Of a stretch of 64,000 nt of DNA, positions 1-8,700 are shown piece by piece. Made by a program: the position numbers and the translations under genes. The notes beneath the pieces were generated by a model, which saw only the letters and a list, made by a program, of their open reading frames with translations, had not been told where the DNA came from and made no database searches. How positions within the stretch are numbered: the stretch's first letter is position 1; each line of letters begins with the position of its first letter. Where the stretch lies: the NCBI GenBank assembly GCA_934316925.1, contig CAKREC010000006.1, positions 3,926 through 67,925 of the forward strand, read 5' to 3'. This DNA comes from an uncultured Eubacterium sp. Its GTDB lineage: Bacteria; Bacillota; Clostridia; Lachnospirales; Lachnospiraceae.

Positions 1-579
1 CGCACCCAGTTTGGTGTATTTTTCCGGAGCTGCCAAAAAGTCAACGATCTCTTCCAACTGCTCCTTTTCCTCGACAAGTCCTGCAACATCCGCAAATGTC
101 TTTACCTTATCATCCGGCATCGACATCTTGGCACGACTCTTTCCAAAATTCATCATTTTGTTGTTGCCGCCACCGCCGCCCTGCGCCTGGCTGCTCAACA
201 TTGAAAACAGGAAAAAGATCACAACAAATCCCAAAATATAAGGCAGAACCTGTAAATACCATGGGGTTCTTGCCACATCAAGAACGGTCACATCCGTAAA
301 TGCCGATTCATCCAGAAAACTGATGACCGAATTGACATCCGGTGCATAAAAGCTTTTCTGCTTTTTGTCCTTCGTGGTAACAACAATCTGACCGGTCGGG
401 ATCTCCTGATTCTGTTTGATCGACACACTTTGGATCGTTCCTTCTGAGATCTCCTTTTTAAAGTCAGTGTAGGAATAGTTTTCTTCATTCACGCGGGTCA
501 TGAAATCATTGGCAAAAAGCGCCACCAAGATCACAGCCAGCACAAGAACAAAAAAACCGTATCCTTTCATATTTTTCAT
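1..579 (-). CDS. ftsH: ATP-dependent zinc metalloprotease FtsH, N-terminal part (cut by window edge)
   Basis: Membrane-anchored AAA protease that degrades misfolded and regulatory membrane proteins. The 193 residues present hold a first membrane segment (about residues 7-24), an extracytoplasmic domain, a second membrane segment (about 107-127), a Gly-rich linker and the start of the AAA module (FADVAGLVEEKEQLEE). The window ends just before the Walker A loop, so the ATPase and the zinc HEXXH domain are outside. The start is the ATG at 579, about 10 nt after an AGGAGG site; it overlaps the hpt stop by 4 nt (ATGA), so the two are probably translationally coupled. The order tilS-hpt-ftsH is classical for Firmicutes. 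Confidence 0.97.
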   Translation of the reverse strand, partial: MKNMKGYGFFVLVLAVILVALFANDFMTRVNEENYSYTDFKKEISEGTIQSVSIKQNQEIPTGQIVVTTKDKKQKSFYAPDVNSVISFLDESAFTDVTVLDVARTPWYLQVLPYILGFVVIFFLFSMLSSQAQGGGGGNNKMMNFGKSRAKMSMPDDKVKTFADVAGLVEEKEQLEEIVDFLAAPEKYTKLGA

Positions 580-1115
580 TCTTCGTTTTCCTCCTTGACC
601 GATAATACTCCAATATAAGGTAAATTGCGGTATCTCTGGGCATAGTCAAGACCATAGCCCACCACAAACAGATCTTCTACTTCAAAGCCGGAATAGGCAA
701 CGTCCACTTCACACTCTCTGCAGCTTGGCTTATCCAGCAACGTGCAGATCTCAAGGCTTGCCGGCTCTCTCTTTTTCAACATATGAACCAGATATGACAG
801 CGTTCTTCCGGAATCCACAATATCCTCTACCAGCAAAACATCTTTGCCCTGAATGCTATGCGTAAGATCCTGCTGGATCGTAACATACCCGGAACTGGAA
901 GTACCATCTCCGTAGCTGGAAACGCTCATAAAATCCAATGTCACAGGTACATCAATATATTTGGCAAGATCGCAGGTAAAAAAAATACTTCCCTTCAGAA
1001 TGCAGATAATGTGAAGGGATCTGCCTGCATAATCTTTGTTGATCTTAGCTGCAAGCTCTTTCACTTTTTCAATCACTTTGTCTTCTTCAATCAATACACT
1101 AATTTCTTCTCTCAT
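576..1115 (-). CDS. hpt: Hypoxanthine phosphoribosyltransferase
   Basis: Purine salvage enzyme that makes IMP or GMP from hypoxanthine or guanine and PRPP in the cytoplasm. The 179-residue length is usual. The PRPP-binding motif VLLVEDIVDSGRTL lies at about residues 93-106 with the acidic pair E97-D98, and the N-terminal region carries the typical IICILKGSIFF loop. The gene overlaps the end of tilS by 17 nt and the start of ftsH by 4 nt, in the conserved tilS-hpt-ftsH order. In Bacillus, TilS and HprT act together as a transcriptional activator of ftsH; that role here is inference from synteny only. Confidence 0.97.
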   Translation of the reverse strand: MREEISVLIEEDKVIEKVKELAAKINKDYAGRSLHIICILKGSIFFTCDLAKYIDVPVTLDFMSVSSYGDGTSSSGYVTIQQDLTHSIQGKDVLLVEDIVDSGRTLSYLVHMLKKREPASLEICTLLDKPSCRECEVDVAYSGFEVEDLFVVGYGLDYAQRYRNLPYIGVLSVKEENEE

Positions 1116-2490
1116 GTTCTCTTCCTCTTTTTCTTACTACCAGCACATGTTCTGTTTTACCAGTAATCTTATATCTTTCACTGATCCTGTCCGGAAATAT
1201 CCATACCGCGTGAGCTCCATCCACCAACAGCAGCTGATGCGCACGCTGTTCTCTCGGTATCTTTCGATCGATAAAATACCGGCCAAGCATCTTTTTCTTT
1301 CCATCTGATGTGATCGCAAAAAAATCCTCTTTTCTTGGATTCCGCAGCACCAGACCATGTTTAATCATATCATAATCAAACCATTTCGTATAGTCTTTTT
1401 GCGGAATTTCCTCTGGCAATTCCGTACGCCGGACCACCTGAAATTCCAGTATAAATTCTTCCCCTTCCCATAGCACTTTATGCTGTCCGGGGATATGACA
1501 TTCAATAAAAATATCGTCTGCCGGAGTCTCTTCTCCGGATCGTCCGCAGCAAAACACCAGGCTTTGATAACCACGCCGCACACGTACATTCTGCGGCAGA
1601 AAAACTTCTTTTCCTACCTGCTTATCCTTTAGCGCAAGCACCTGTTCATAATGCACCTTGCTCAGATCTTTTGCTGCCGGAATAAAATGTTCAAAAACGC
1701 GTCGAAGCAGCTCGCCCTGAATGACCGGATGCTCCTTCTGGAAGGCTTCTACCGGAATCTCCCATCCGCTCTCTTTTTGCCGGATCCACCGGCCGGCCGC
1801 ACACTCTCCCTGCGCCTCCACATATTCCCGCCATTCTCTCATCTGCATCGCCAGATCCGCAATATGATCCGATGCTTTGTCATTGATCTTTTGTTCGATC
1901 AACGGGATGATCTCTTCCCGGATGCAGTTTCTACTATATTGAAGTTCGGCATTTGTGGAATCCTGACACCATGAGATCCCATGCTGGCGCAGATACTGTT
2001 CGATCTGTTGCCGGCTGGCGCCCAACAATGGTCGAATGATCCTGCCACGCTTCTTCGGGATCCCCGCCAGCCCTCTTGGGCTGCTGCCGCGAAACATCTG
2101 AAACAGCACCGTCTCCGCCTGATCTTCCTTGTGATGCGCGAGCGCAATATAATCCGCCGACACCTTCTGGCAATGGGCGAATAGCGCCTGATAACGCAAG
2201 CGTCTGGCGGCCTCTTCTTCACTCTCCCCGGTCCGCTCAACCTCTCCCGGCACATCAACCCATACCGATTCAAATGGCAGCCCAAGCGATCCTGCCATTT
2301 TTTCTACAAAGCGGCAATCACGGTCTGCCTCACTGCCACGGATCCCATGATGCACATGAAGCACATACAGCGTAAGCTGCCACGCACTCATCTCTTCCAC
2401 TAATTTGTGCATAAGGCACACAGAATCGGCACCTCCCGATACACCGATCACAATGCGCGAGCCCTTTTCATAGATATGTTCTAACTGCAA
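1099..2490 (-). CDS. tilS: tRNA(Ile)-lysidine synthase
   Basis: Modifies C34 of the CAU-anticodon tRNA-Ile to lysidine with ATP and lysine, switching it from AUG to AUA decoding. The N-type ATP pyrophosphatase P-loop SGGADS is at residues 18-23, followed by the HHGIRGSEADRD and LAHHKEDQAET motifs, and a C-terminal TilS substrate-binding domain with the ending IFPDRISERYKITGKTEHVL. Length 463 aa is normal. The start codon is TTG at 2490, about 5 nt after a GGAGG site; no ATG nearby would keep the N-terminal strand before the P-loop. It overlaps hpt by 17 nt. Confidence 0.96.
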   Translation of the reverse strand: MQLEHIYEKGSRIVIGVSGGADSVCLMHKLVEEMSAWQLTLYVLHVHHGIRGSEADRDCRFVEKMAGSLGLPFESVWVDVPGEVERTGESEEEAARRLRYQALFAHCQKVSADYIALAHHKEDQAETVLFQMFRGSSPRGLAGIPKKRGRIIRPLLGASRQQIEQYLRQHGISWCQDSTNAELQYSRNCIREEIIPLIEQKINDKASDHIADLAMQMREWREYVEAQGECAAGRWIRQKESGWEIPVEAFQKEHPVIQGELLRRVFEHFIPAAKDLSKVHYEQVLALKDKQVGKEVFLPQNVRVRRGYQSLVFCCGRSGEETPADDIFIECHIPGQHKVLWEGEEFILEFQVVRRTELPEEIPQKDYTKWFDYDMIKHGLVLRNPRKEDFFAITSDGKKKMLGRYFIDRKIPREQRAHQLLLVDGAHAVWIFPDRISERYKITGKTEHVLVVRKRGREHERRN

Positions 2491-2555
2491 AGCTGCCTCC
2501 TTTGTATCCCATTTCTATTGTATATATTATCCATTTTTTTACATTCCGTCAAATA

Positions 2556-4862
2556 CTACTTTCCCCAGATTCCAGCCACTAATACACTCATGTCATCCGT
2601 AGCATCCCGGTGGCTTCTCGCCAGCGCATTCATCAGAATCTGATGTGCCATATCATTGGGATTCTGCACCGGAAGATTGTAAATGAGATTTTCCAGGGTG
2701 TCCTCCGGCTCATCGACCGGGATCCGTCCATCATAAAATCCATCCAGAACTCCATCGGTAACCATGATCACCATATCTCCCTCTTCAAGCTGCACCGACT
2801 GACTTTCACACTGCGCCTCCTTGTCCACGCCAACCGGCAAAGTCTGTGCTTCTACTGTTTGAACACCATCTTTTTTCCGGATAAAAGTAGCGACCGCTCC
2901 ACTTTTATACATCGAACATTCTCCTGTATACAAATTGATCGCACTCATATCCAGTGTGGCAAATGTCTCCCCTTCATATCCGGCAAAAAATAAAAGATTG
3001 AGTAACCGGAGTGCCGATTTCTTTTCAAAACCAGCTTCTAACAGATGTTCAAGAACTTCGATCAGATTCACACTGTCTTTATATGCCATTTCACCACTTC
3101 CCATGCCGTCAGCCAGTACCATAAGCAGTTCCCCTGTCTGCAGTTCCAAAAAAGAAAAATTGTCCCCCGACACGGACTCGCCGGATTTCGCCACTCTGGC
3201 AAGGCCGGTGAGCGCCCGCCACTTTGTTTCTTCGCAGAAGATCATCGTTGCCTCTTCTGTCCCCAACACATTTCTTGTTTCCCTCGTAGGGCGCATCGGA
3301 ATCCCCGTTCCCTGATACAGACATTGAGCAAGATCTGTCTTGGTAAGGCATTGATTTCCCTGACAGCATCCCGTAAATGCTACTTCCAATCGCCCTTTTG
3401 TTTTTTTCGCTCCAAAATGTTTTACCTTCACACCGACCCGTCGCAATTCATCCCCCATCGCCACGCGCCAGGCGTCCGGCACATCCTGATCGTCGCCAAT
3501 CTCCAGTGTAAAAGACTTGAGTGCAGCGGCAACCTCCATCATCTGGCGCGCCATTACTTCGCGGTGTTCTGCCAGCCGATTGCGCCACCCCAATGACTGC
3601 TTTGCAATCGCAACCCGTTGTTCTGCCTGTTCCACATACGATGCCAGGCGCACACACCGCCTTCCGAATTCCGGTGAAAGCCCGGAGATCGAGATCGTTC
3701 CCTCTTTTCCTGCCTGCCAGAGCATATGCTCCATATTTTCTTTCGTCTGATAAAAGTGCTTTTCCCAACAATATTTACAATTGACACAGTCACTACACAC
3801 CCGTGAAGATAATTCCGTAAAGATGCGCTCCATTTCTTCCGGGGATAGATCCTGCTCTACCCCATTTTTTCCATCAAGGCTCTTCGATAATCTGCGAAAC
3901 GCATTCGAAAAATCCTCTATTTTTCCATTCGCCAATTCACGGATGTCCTCATGTTCAAAAGGGTCCCTCTGGCGCTCAGCGTCGGGCGCCGGGCAACGGT
4001 ACCAGGAGCCGGGCAGCGCGCCACACACGACCGCAGCCGATAACAATGACCGCAATGCCATTACCCCGGAGACTTCCCCTGCAAGGAGGTAAATCGCCCC
4101 CATTCCTGTCAAAACGCAGATCAACAGATTCAGCCATTTTCCCATTTTGTTTAACAATCCCGAAATCATGCCAAAAACACAGTAAATTCCAAGCACTCCA
4201 ATTCCTTCTTCATTCAGATAAGCAAGCACACCTGCCGAAACACCAGCAAATGCGCCAATGGCTGCTCCATAGCGTGCTCCCATAAAAAAGACTACGCCGT
4301 ACGCCGCCATATCTACAATCGAGAAAATACTTTCCCACTGCCACGGCACGCCATACAAGCTACAGAAAATTATAATAATGAGACTGATCAATTCTTCATT
4401 TGTCGGACGTCCATTCCACTCTCCGCACAAAATATAATGAACGCCTTCCTGAAATACACCACACAGAGAATATACCATAAGCATCTCCAGCAAACTTGAA
4501 ATGAGCAGTTCCCATGTATTCAGCGAAAGAAAACTCAGTCCCAGACAAAAGATCAGATTCGCGCCCCCTGTCAGCAATGCCAGGATCCCACATGAAATTG
4601 TCTGATTCCGGTTTTTCCTGTACCAGGCATCTATCAGTCCGAGTACCATAAGCAGAAATGTATATTTTAAAAGTCCAATACTTTCGCCACTGGACAGTAT
4701 TCCCAAAAGAAGCGCCGTGATCATCCATTTCCGTCCCTTTTCCTCTTTTGCCGCGCTCCAGTAAAATGCAATCGCAAACGGATTCGCCGCATATATAAAT
4801 ACTCGTCCCAGTAAAAAACCCAACACCGCCAACCACAAATAGCGCTTGTCCCTCATCATCAT
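2556..4862 (-). CDS. spoIIE: Stage II sporulation protein E (PP2C-type phosphatase)
   Basis: Forespore phosphatase that dephosphorylates SpoIIAA and so activates sigma F; it also localises to the polar septum. The N-terminal third is a block of about ten hydrophobic segments, then a cytoplasmic linker with a CxxCxxCxxC-like patch (VCSDCVNCKYCW), then a C-terminal PP2C domain with the metal-binding motifs LADGMGSGE and VTDGVLDGF. Reading can extend upstream to 5006, but a GGGGG-containing site at 4867-4871 precedes three consecutive ATG codons (4862, 4859, 4856), so the start is placed there (768 aa). It follows the divIC homologue, as in many Clostridia. Confidence 0.96.
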   Translation of the reverse strand: MMMRDKRYLWLAVLGFLLGRVFIYAANPFAIAFYWSAAKEEKGRKWMITALLLGILSSGESIGLLKYTFLLMVLGLIDAWYRKNRNQTISCGILALLTGGANLIFCLGLSFLSLNTWELLISSLLEMLMVYSLCGVFQEGVHYILCGEWNGRPTNEELISLIIIIFCSLYGVPWQWESIFSIVDMAAYGVVFFMGARYGAAIGAFAGVSAGVLAYLNEEGIGVLGIYCVFGMISGLLNKMGKWLNLLICVLTGMGAIYLLAGEVSGVMALRSLLSAAVVCGALPGSWYRCPAPDAERQRDPFEHEDIRELANGKIEDFSNAFRRLSKSLDGKNGVEQDLSPEEMERIFTELSSRVCSDCVNCKYCWEKHFYQTKENMEHMLWQAGKEGTISISGLSPEFGRRCVRLASYVEQAEQRVAIAKQSLGWRNRLAEHREVMARQMMEVAAALKSFTLEIGDDQDVPDAWRVAMGDELRRVGVKVKHFGAKKTKGRLEVAFTGCCQGNQCLTKTDLAQCLYQGTGIPMRPTRETRNVLGTEEATMIFCEETKWRALTGLARVAKSGESVSGDNFSFLELQTGELLMVLADGMGSGEMAYKDSVNLIEVLEHLLEAGFEKKSALRLLNLLFFAGYEGETFATLDMSAINLYTGECSMYKSGAVATFIRKKDGVQTVEAQTLPVGVDKEAQCESQSVQLEEGDMVIMVTDGVLDGFYDGRIPVDEPEDTLENLIYNLPVQNPNDMAHQILMNALARSHRDATDDMSVLVAGIWGK

Positions 4863-5034
4863 ATATCCCCCATTTCCATAATTCCTGTGTAACCATAGAG
4901 TATAAGGGAAGTCAGCCGTGTATTTTGTCAAACCATGTAAATCAGCAAAAATTTCGCAAGAAATAAAAAAGACAGACTGCAAAAGGCGTCTTTCACCTTG
5001 TTGCATCTGTCATTTTTCTGCTCATAAATAAACT

Positions 5035-5328
5035 TTAATCATCTTCTGCCTTGAAAATGATCTCATCTCCATATACCAGACCAAACTTTTCTCTGGCAAT
5101 GTCTTCAATATACTGATTGGTCTGCATATAATCCTTTTTCTTCTGAATATCTTTCTGTTCCTGCTCAAGATCTGCCTTTTGCTCTTTCAACTGCTGCTGC
5201 TCGGTCGCAAGTTTTTTGCAGTTCGCATTCAGCTTCACACCCTGAACAACCAATGTGCCTAAAAATATCCCTATCAGCAGCACAACCAACATCAGATTGG
5301 TGCGCTTTTTCTTTCTTCTACGGCGCAT
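5035..5328 (-). CDS. Septum formation initiator family protein (DivIC/FtsB-like)
   Basis: Small bitopic division protein. It has a very basic N-terminus (RRRRKKKR), one membrane segment (about residues 12-30) and an extracytoplasmic coiled coil rich in Q, E and K (LATEQQQLKEQKADLEQEQ), ending in the family signature IEDIAREKFGLVYGDEIIF. Partners would be FtsL and DivIB/FtsQ in the divisome. An ATG at 5337 lies directly against the AAGGG site; the second ATG at 5328 has better spacing and is preferred. Position between yabQ and spoIIE matches divIC in Bacillus and Clostridia. Confidence 0.9.
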   Translation of the reverse strand: MRRRRKKKRTNLMLVVLLIGIFLGTLVVQGVKLNANCKKLATEQQQLKEQKADLEQEQKDIQKKKDYMQTNQYIEDIAREKFGLVYGDEIIFKAEDD

Positions 5329-5418
5329 AAGCCTCATCCCTTCGACATTATTCTACAGCTGTATTTTCTATCCCTGTAGTCACTTATAACGCCATTATAT
5401 AAACTTCTTTTCCGCATT

Positions 5419-5796
5419 TCAAGTTTTTTTTTGCAATTTGCCACATTTTTTACACATTTTTCGGCGAATCCAAACACACGGTCGAAGGATCGCATTGATC
5501 AGCCATTGATAAACCTTGATCACCCACGGACTGACCCACTTATGATAGCTATACGCACTCACAATAAATGCAACTATAAAATAGCTGCGCAGCGTTCCAT
5601 CATTCAGAGGAAATACGACATAAAATGTAAGTACCGCTGTGGTCAAAAAAAAGAGCCAGTCAACCAACAGGCATCGCAAAACAGGCCACTTTTTTCGCAA
5701 TCGGAACACACGTATCCCATCATATAAAAATAAGATCAGCATGCCGGCGCACAGTGCGGATATCAAGTACCAGCATTGCTGTGTGATCAGCTCCAT
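5419..5796 (-). CDS. yabQ: Spore cortex biosynthesis protein YabQ
   Basis: Mother-cell membrane protein needed for spore cortex formation in Bacillus. The 125 residues show about four hydrophobic segments (around 10-25, 40-62, 72-88, 95-108) and a basic Cys-containing tail (IRRKMCKKCGKLQKK). The typical YabQ features are present: an N-terminal QCWYLISALCAGMLILFLYDGIRVFRL-type helix (shown here only in outline) and a WVS.WVIKVYQW segment. Its start overlaps the yabP stop by one base (TGATG), so the pair is coupled. Biochemical function is not known for the family. Confidence 0.9.
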   Translation of the reverse strand: MELITQQCWYLISALCAGMLILFLYDGIRVFRLRKKWPVLRCLLVDWLFFLTTAVLTFYVVFPLNDGTLRSYFIVAFIVSAYSYHKWVSPWVIKVYQWLINAILRPCVWIRRKMCKKCGKLQKKT

Positions 5797-6080
5797 CAGC
5801 GAAACAGCCTTCCAAAAAATTTGCCTGCTGACAGTTCTTCTTTTGCATCCTGATAATCAATCCCCCGGACAAGTCCCTCGATCTCAATCTCCCCTCGTTC
5901 CAGGGTCAGGCGTTTCACATGAAAATCCTCCCCAAAAAACACCATGCGTCCCAGATCTGTATCCAGAACCACTTGCTTTTGATCAAACGAGATCACTTCT
6001 GAAACTCCGGTCAATTCGATCTGCCGCCGGTTGGTCAGACATAATTTTTGTTGTTTTTTTTCATAAACCATTTCCTGCAT
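5796..6080 (-). CDS. yabP: Sporulation protein YabP
   Basis: Small (94 aa) soluble beta-rich sporulation protein of the YabP/YqfC family, needed for spore formation in Bacillus under mother-cell control. Family marks seen are LTNRRQIELTGVSEVISFD and VFFGEDFHVKRLTLERGEIEIEG. The start ATG at 6080 has an AAAGGAG site 7 nt upstream. It is followed with one-base overlap by yabQ, the usual arrangement. Exact molecular role is unknown. Confidence 0.93.
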   Translation of the reverse strand: MQEMVYEKKQQKLCLTNRRQIELTGVSEVISFDQKQVVLDTDLGRMVFFGEDFHVKRLTLERGEIEIEGLVRGIDYQDAKEELSAGKFFGRLFR

Positions 6081-6136
6081 AGACGAGCTCCTTTATATTG
6101 GGCTTAAAACACTCTATGCTCGTTTGGGATCGCATA

Positions 6137-6376
6137 TTACAAATATTGATACAATTCTTTCGCTTCTTCTTTTTTGTAAGTCTCTTCTATGCTGAGTACT
6201 TCTATTCTTGTGTTGCGGTTTCCGAACTGAATCTCGATAATATCTCCTACCTTCACTTTCGTAGAAGCCTTTGCCACTTTGTCATTGATCAAAATACGTC
6301 CGGCATCACACGCTTCATTGGCAACCGTGCGCCGTTTGATCAAACGAGACACTTTCAGATATTTGTCCAGTCTCAT
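6137..6376 (-). CDS. rqcP: RNA-binding S4 domain protein RqcP (YabO/HslR family)
   Basis: S4-domain protein that binds 50S subunits obstructed with peptidyl-tRNA and, with RqcH, adds poly-alanine tails in ribosome quality control (shown in Bacillus). The S4 fold covers nearly the whole 79 aa: MRLDKYLKVSRLIKRRTVANEAC, then GRILINDKVAKASTKVKVGDIIEIQFG. An upstream ATG at 6412 lacks a ribosome site; the ATG at 6376 has GGAG about 9 nt upstream and matches family starts. It lies between hup and yabP, as in the spoVT-yabP region of other Firmicutes. Confidence 0.94.
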   Translation of the reverse strand: MRLDKYLKVSRLIKRRTVANEACDAGRILINDKVAKASTKVKVGDIIEIQFGNRNTRIEVLSIEETYKKEEAKELYQYL

Positions 6377-6408
6377 TGTCCTATACTCCTTTCCGCTATA
6401 ATAAATAA

Positions 6409-6434
6409 GCACTCCTTCCGAAAAAGGAGTGCCT
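6409..6434 (-). terminator. Hairpin between hup and rqcP
   Basis: On the minus strand a 9-bp perfect stem (GCACTCCTT / AAGGAGTGC) with a 6-nt loop is followed by TTATTTATTA. It starts 22 nt after the hup stop. The T-rich tail is imperfect, so it probably gives partial termination of the abundant hup mRNA before rqcP. Confidence 0.6.
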
Positions 6435-6458
6435 GTTCAAATCCAAAATAAAATCGAA

Positions 6459-6734
6459 TTATGCGTTTACAGCATCTTTCAAGCCTCTACCTGCTTTGAA
6501 CTTAGGAGCTTTGGATGCAGGAATCGTCATCTTCTCTCCTGTCATAGGATTCTGGCCCTCTCTTGCAGCTCTCTGTGCTACTTCAAATGTACCAAAGCCT
6601 ACTAACTGTACTTTCTCGCCCTTTACTAATTCATCTGTTACAGTTCCGATAAAAGCTTTCAATGCTGCCTCAGAATCTTTTTTTGACAAACCTGTCTGTT
6701 CAGCCATAGCTGCAACTAATTCAGTCTTGTTCAT
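6459..6734 (-). CDS. hup: HU family DNA-binding protein
   Basis: Small (91 aa) nucleoid protein that bends and compacts DNA as a dimer. The start MNKTELVAAMAEQTGLSKKDSE and the middle GFGTFEV.QRAAREGQNPMTGEKM are classical HU, with the DNA-intercalating proline in the beta-arm (QNPMTG). The ATG at 6734 follows a GGAGGATATAATCC site. A strong consensus promoter lies directly upstream and a hairpin directly downstream, so it is probably expressed mainly as a single high-level transcript. Confidence 0.98.
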   Translation of the reverse strand: MNKTELVAAMAEQTGLSKKDSEAALKAFIGTVTDELVKGEKVQLVGFGTFEVAQRAAREGQNPMTGEKMTIPASKAPKFKAGRGLKDAVNA

Positions 6735-6784
6735 GGATTATATCCTCCTCGAAAATTTATACTAGTTTAAAAAACCTATTACTA

Positions 6785-6813
6785 TATATAACCGTTTTTA
6801 CGCTATTTGTCAA
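6785..6813 (-). promoter_or_regulatory. Sigma-A type promoter of hup
   Basis: Minus strand: -35 TTGACA at 6808-6813, 17-nt spacer, -10 TATATA at 6785-6790. It is about 50 bp upstream of the hup start and lies just after the spoVT stop. Confidence 0.85.
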
Positions 6814-6826
6814 GGTTTTTCTAGGA

Positions 6827-7372
6827 TTATTGCTCCATTTGCCGCGCCAGAAAAGCTGCTCCACAGCGTGCCATTTTTTCCTCTGTCTCTCCCAACTGCC
6901 GATCCGGCTTTTTTGTGTAAATAACCACCGATCCAATGGCATCTCCCTGACACACGATCGTGCTGATCGCCTCCGCATAAATATCCAACGGTTCTTTTAT
7001 GATCTCGCAGAATCTTGCGTCCTCTTTTGATGCCACCAGATTGTCCCGATACTCAATACTCTCCATCAGTTCTTCATGGATCTCTTTGCCAAGAACAGCC
7101 GCTTTGTCCGGTCCTGCCGCTGCCACGATCTCATCACGATCCGACACACAAACCGTACAATGAAATACCGAAGCCATGGCCTCTACATATTCTCCCGCCA
7201 ATTGTCCCATTTCTCCGATCGGCGAATATTTCCGAAGTACGATCTCGCCATTTTCTCCTGTGAAAATCTCCAGCGGATCGCCCTCCCGGATCCGCATAAT
7301 ACGTCTTGTCTCCTTTGGGATCACCAGTCGTCCCAGATCATCAATCCTGCGCACAATTCCCGTAGCTCGCAT
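6827..7372 (-). CDS. spoVT: Stage V sporulation protein T (AbrB-type regulator)
   Basis: Late forespore transcription factor that tunes sigma-G genes. Residues 1-50 form the swapped-hairpin AbrB DNA-binding domain (MRATGIVRRIDDLGRLVIPKE), and the rest is a GAF-like sensor domain ending in GAAFLARQMEQ. Upstream in-frame Met residues exist at 7393, but the ATG at 7372 has GGAGG at 7381-7385 with 8-nt spacing and matches the family start, giving 181 aa. It heads the spoVT-hup-rqcP-yabPQ block. Confidence 0.95.
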   Translation of the reverse strand: MRATGIVRRIDDLGRLVIPKETRRIMRIREGDPLEIFTGENGEIVLRKYSPIGEMGQLAGEYVEAMASVFHCTVCVSDRDEIVAAAGPDKAAVLGKEIHEELMESIEYRDNLVASKEDARFCEIIKEPLDIYAEAISTIVCQGDAIGSVVIYTKKPDRQLGETEEKMARCGAAFLARQMEQ

Positions 7373-7476
7373 GGTACAGTCCTCCAATTTCATATTTTAG
7401 TAAGAGTGCTTTGTCACTCTTATTTACGATATTTTCGCTTTGGAGTTAGTATGTGGAAACTGAGGGAAATTATTCT

Positions 7477-7971
7477 TTATATTCCAAACATCTCCTGACA
7501 GATCTTCTTTCCTGACTCTGTCTTAAAAATACGTTCATAAGCCTGTCTGACTGCTTTCTCCGGCGATTGATCTTCATATAAATTCACCAGAAAATCTGCC
7601 TCGACCAAAATCTGATAGTCCATCCCCACAATATTCTGGTATGTGTGATGATGTCCGATCAGATATTGGACACGCTCTGAAACATCCTGGGGAAAATCCA
7701 ATCTTGCCAGCAATTCTTTTGCCAGTGCCGGTCCTTCTTTTTCCTGCAATTTTCCATTACAGTCGCCATATAATTCCTCGCATCGGTGAATCCCGATATC
7801 ATGTGTCAGTGCTGCCGCCTCCAGAATAAACAATTCCTCTGCCGGCATTCCTTCCATTTCTGCGATCAGCTTTGCATAACTGTGAACTTTGCAAAAATGC
7901 TGAATTCTTTTTGCGTCGCCATGATATTCTTTTATCATTTCTGCATGTAATGTGGTAATCTTCTTATTCAT
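7477..7971 (-). CDS. HD-domain phosphohydrolase, function unknown
   Basis: 164-aa soluble protein with the HD metal-binding signature: His at about residue 30 (KVHSYAKLI), the His57-Asp58 pair in ALTHDIGIH, a second histidine cluster GHHHTYQNI and an Asp in LVEADFLVNLYE. This resembles the uncharacterised HDIG/YqeK-like family of small phosphohydrolases, whose substrates may be nucleotides. It starts at 7971 after an AGGAGAATGAAAG site. It stands alone between spoVT and the ABC remnants, so context says little. Confidence 0.85.
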   Translation of the reverse strand: MNKKITTLHAEMIKEYHGDAKRIQHFCKVHSYAKLIAEMEGMPAEELFILEAAALTHDIGIHRCEELYGDCNGKLQEKEGPALAKELLARLDFPQDVSERVQYLIGHHHTYQNIVGMDYQILVEADFLVNLYEDQSPEKAVRQAYERIFKTESGKKICQEMFGI

Positions 7972-8046
7972 CTTTCATTCTCCTCTGTATAATATGATCA
8001 TTATAACATTGTCATATTGCCATTTCCATAAAAACATCGGATCGTT

Positions 8047-8700
8047 CTACCACTTCCACGCTGCTGCTTCATTTTGCACTTGTGTCATATGTTGATAAAT
8101 CCCCTGCTGTTTCATAAGCTGTTCCGGTGTTCCTGTTTCTGCCACGACACCATCTTTTAACACAACAATTTTGTCGTCATCCGCTACTGTTCTCAATCGG
8201 TGAGCTATGATCAGAACCGTTTTGTTTTGGAGCAACCGGGATAACGCTTCTTGTATCATTGTTTCATTATCAACATCCAGAGAAGCGGTCGCTTCATCTA
8301 AAAGTATGATCGGTGCATCTTTTAGAAAAGCCCGTGCAATCGAGATCCGCTGGCGCTCACCGCCAGACAGCTCACAACCATTTTCTCCAATCATCGTTTG
8401 ATAGCCGTCCGGCAGTTTTTCTGCGAGCGTGATACGCCGAACTCCACTCTCTACATAAGTTGCCAGAAAAGTAGCGTTGTATTGGATGTAGGTCGTGACC
8501 GCTACCAGTGCAAGACAGACAATAATCCCTACTCCGTAAAACCATCCACGGCCGCTCAGATTTCCCTGCAGATAATCCCGTATCAAAAGCAGCATCAGAA
8601 CAAGATCCAAGATCGTTACACTGACGAATCCCTTGATCATATCATTCACGCCCTGATCGGAAAGGGCATATTTGTGTTTTAATCTCTCTTTTAATTTCAT
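8047..8700 (-). pseudogene. ABC exporter (permease-ATPase fusion), internally deleted
   Basis: Remnant of a roughly 580-aa ABC half-exporter. It keeps the N-terminus with the first membrane segments ([17 protein letters not shown], then a shortened helix [12 protein letters not shown]) up to [13 protein letters not shown]. It then jumps in frame to the end of the nucleotide-binding domain: [12 protein letters not shown], the signature LSGGERQ, Walker B IILLDEAT and the H-loop IIAHR. The remaining membrane helices and the Walker A are missing, so it cannot bind ATP normally. The join at AEKL/PDG fits recombination between two similar GAAAAACTG stretches. Its start overlaps the stop of the upstream partner by 4 nt, as in intact pairs. 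Confidence 0.85.
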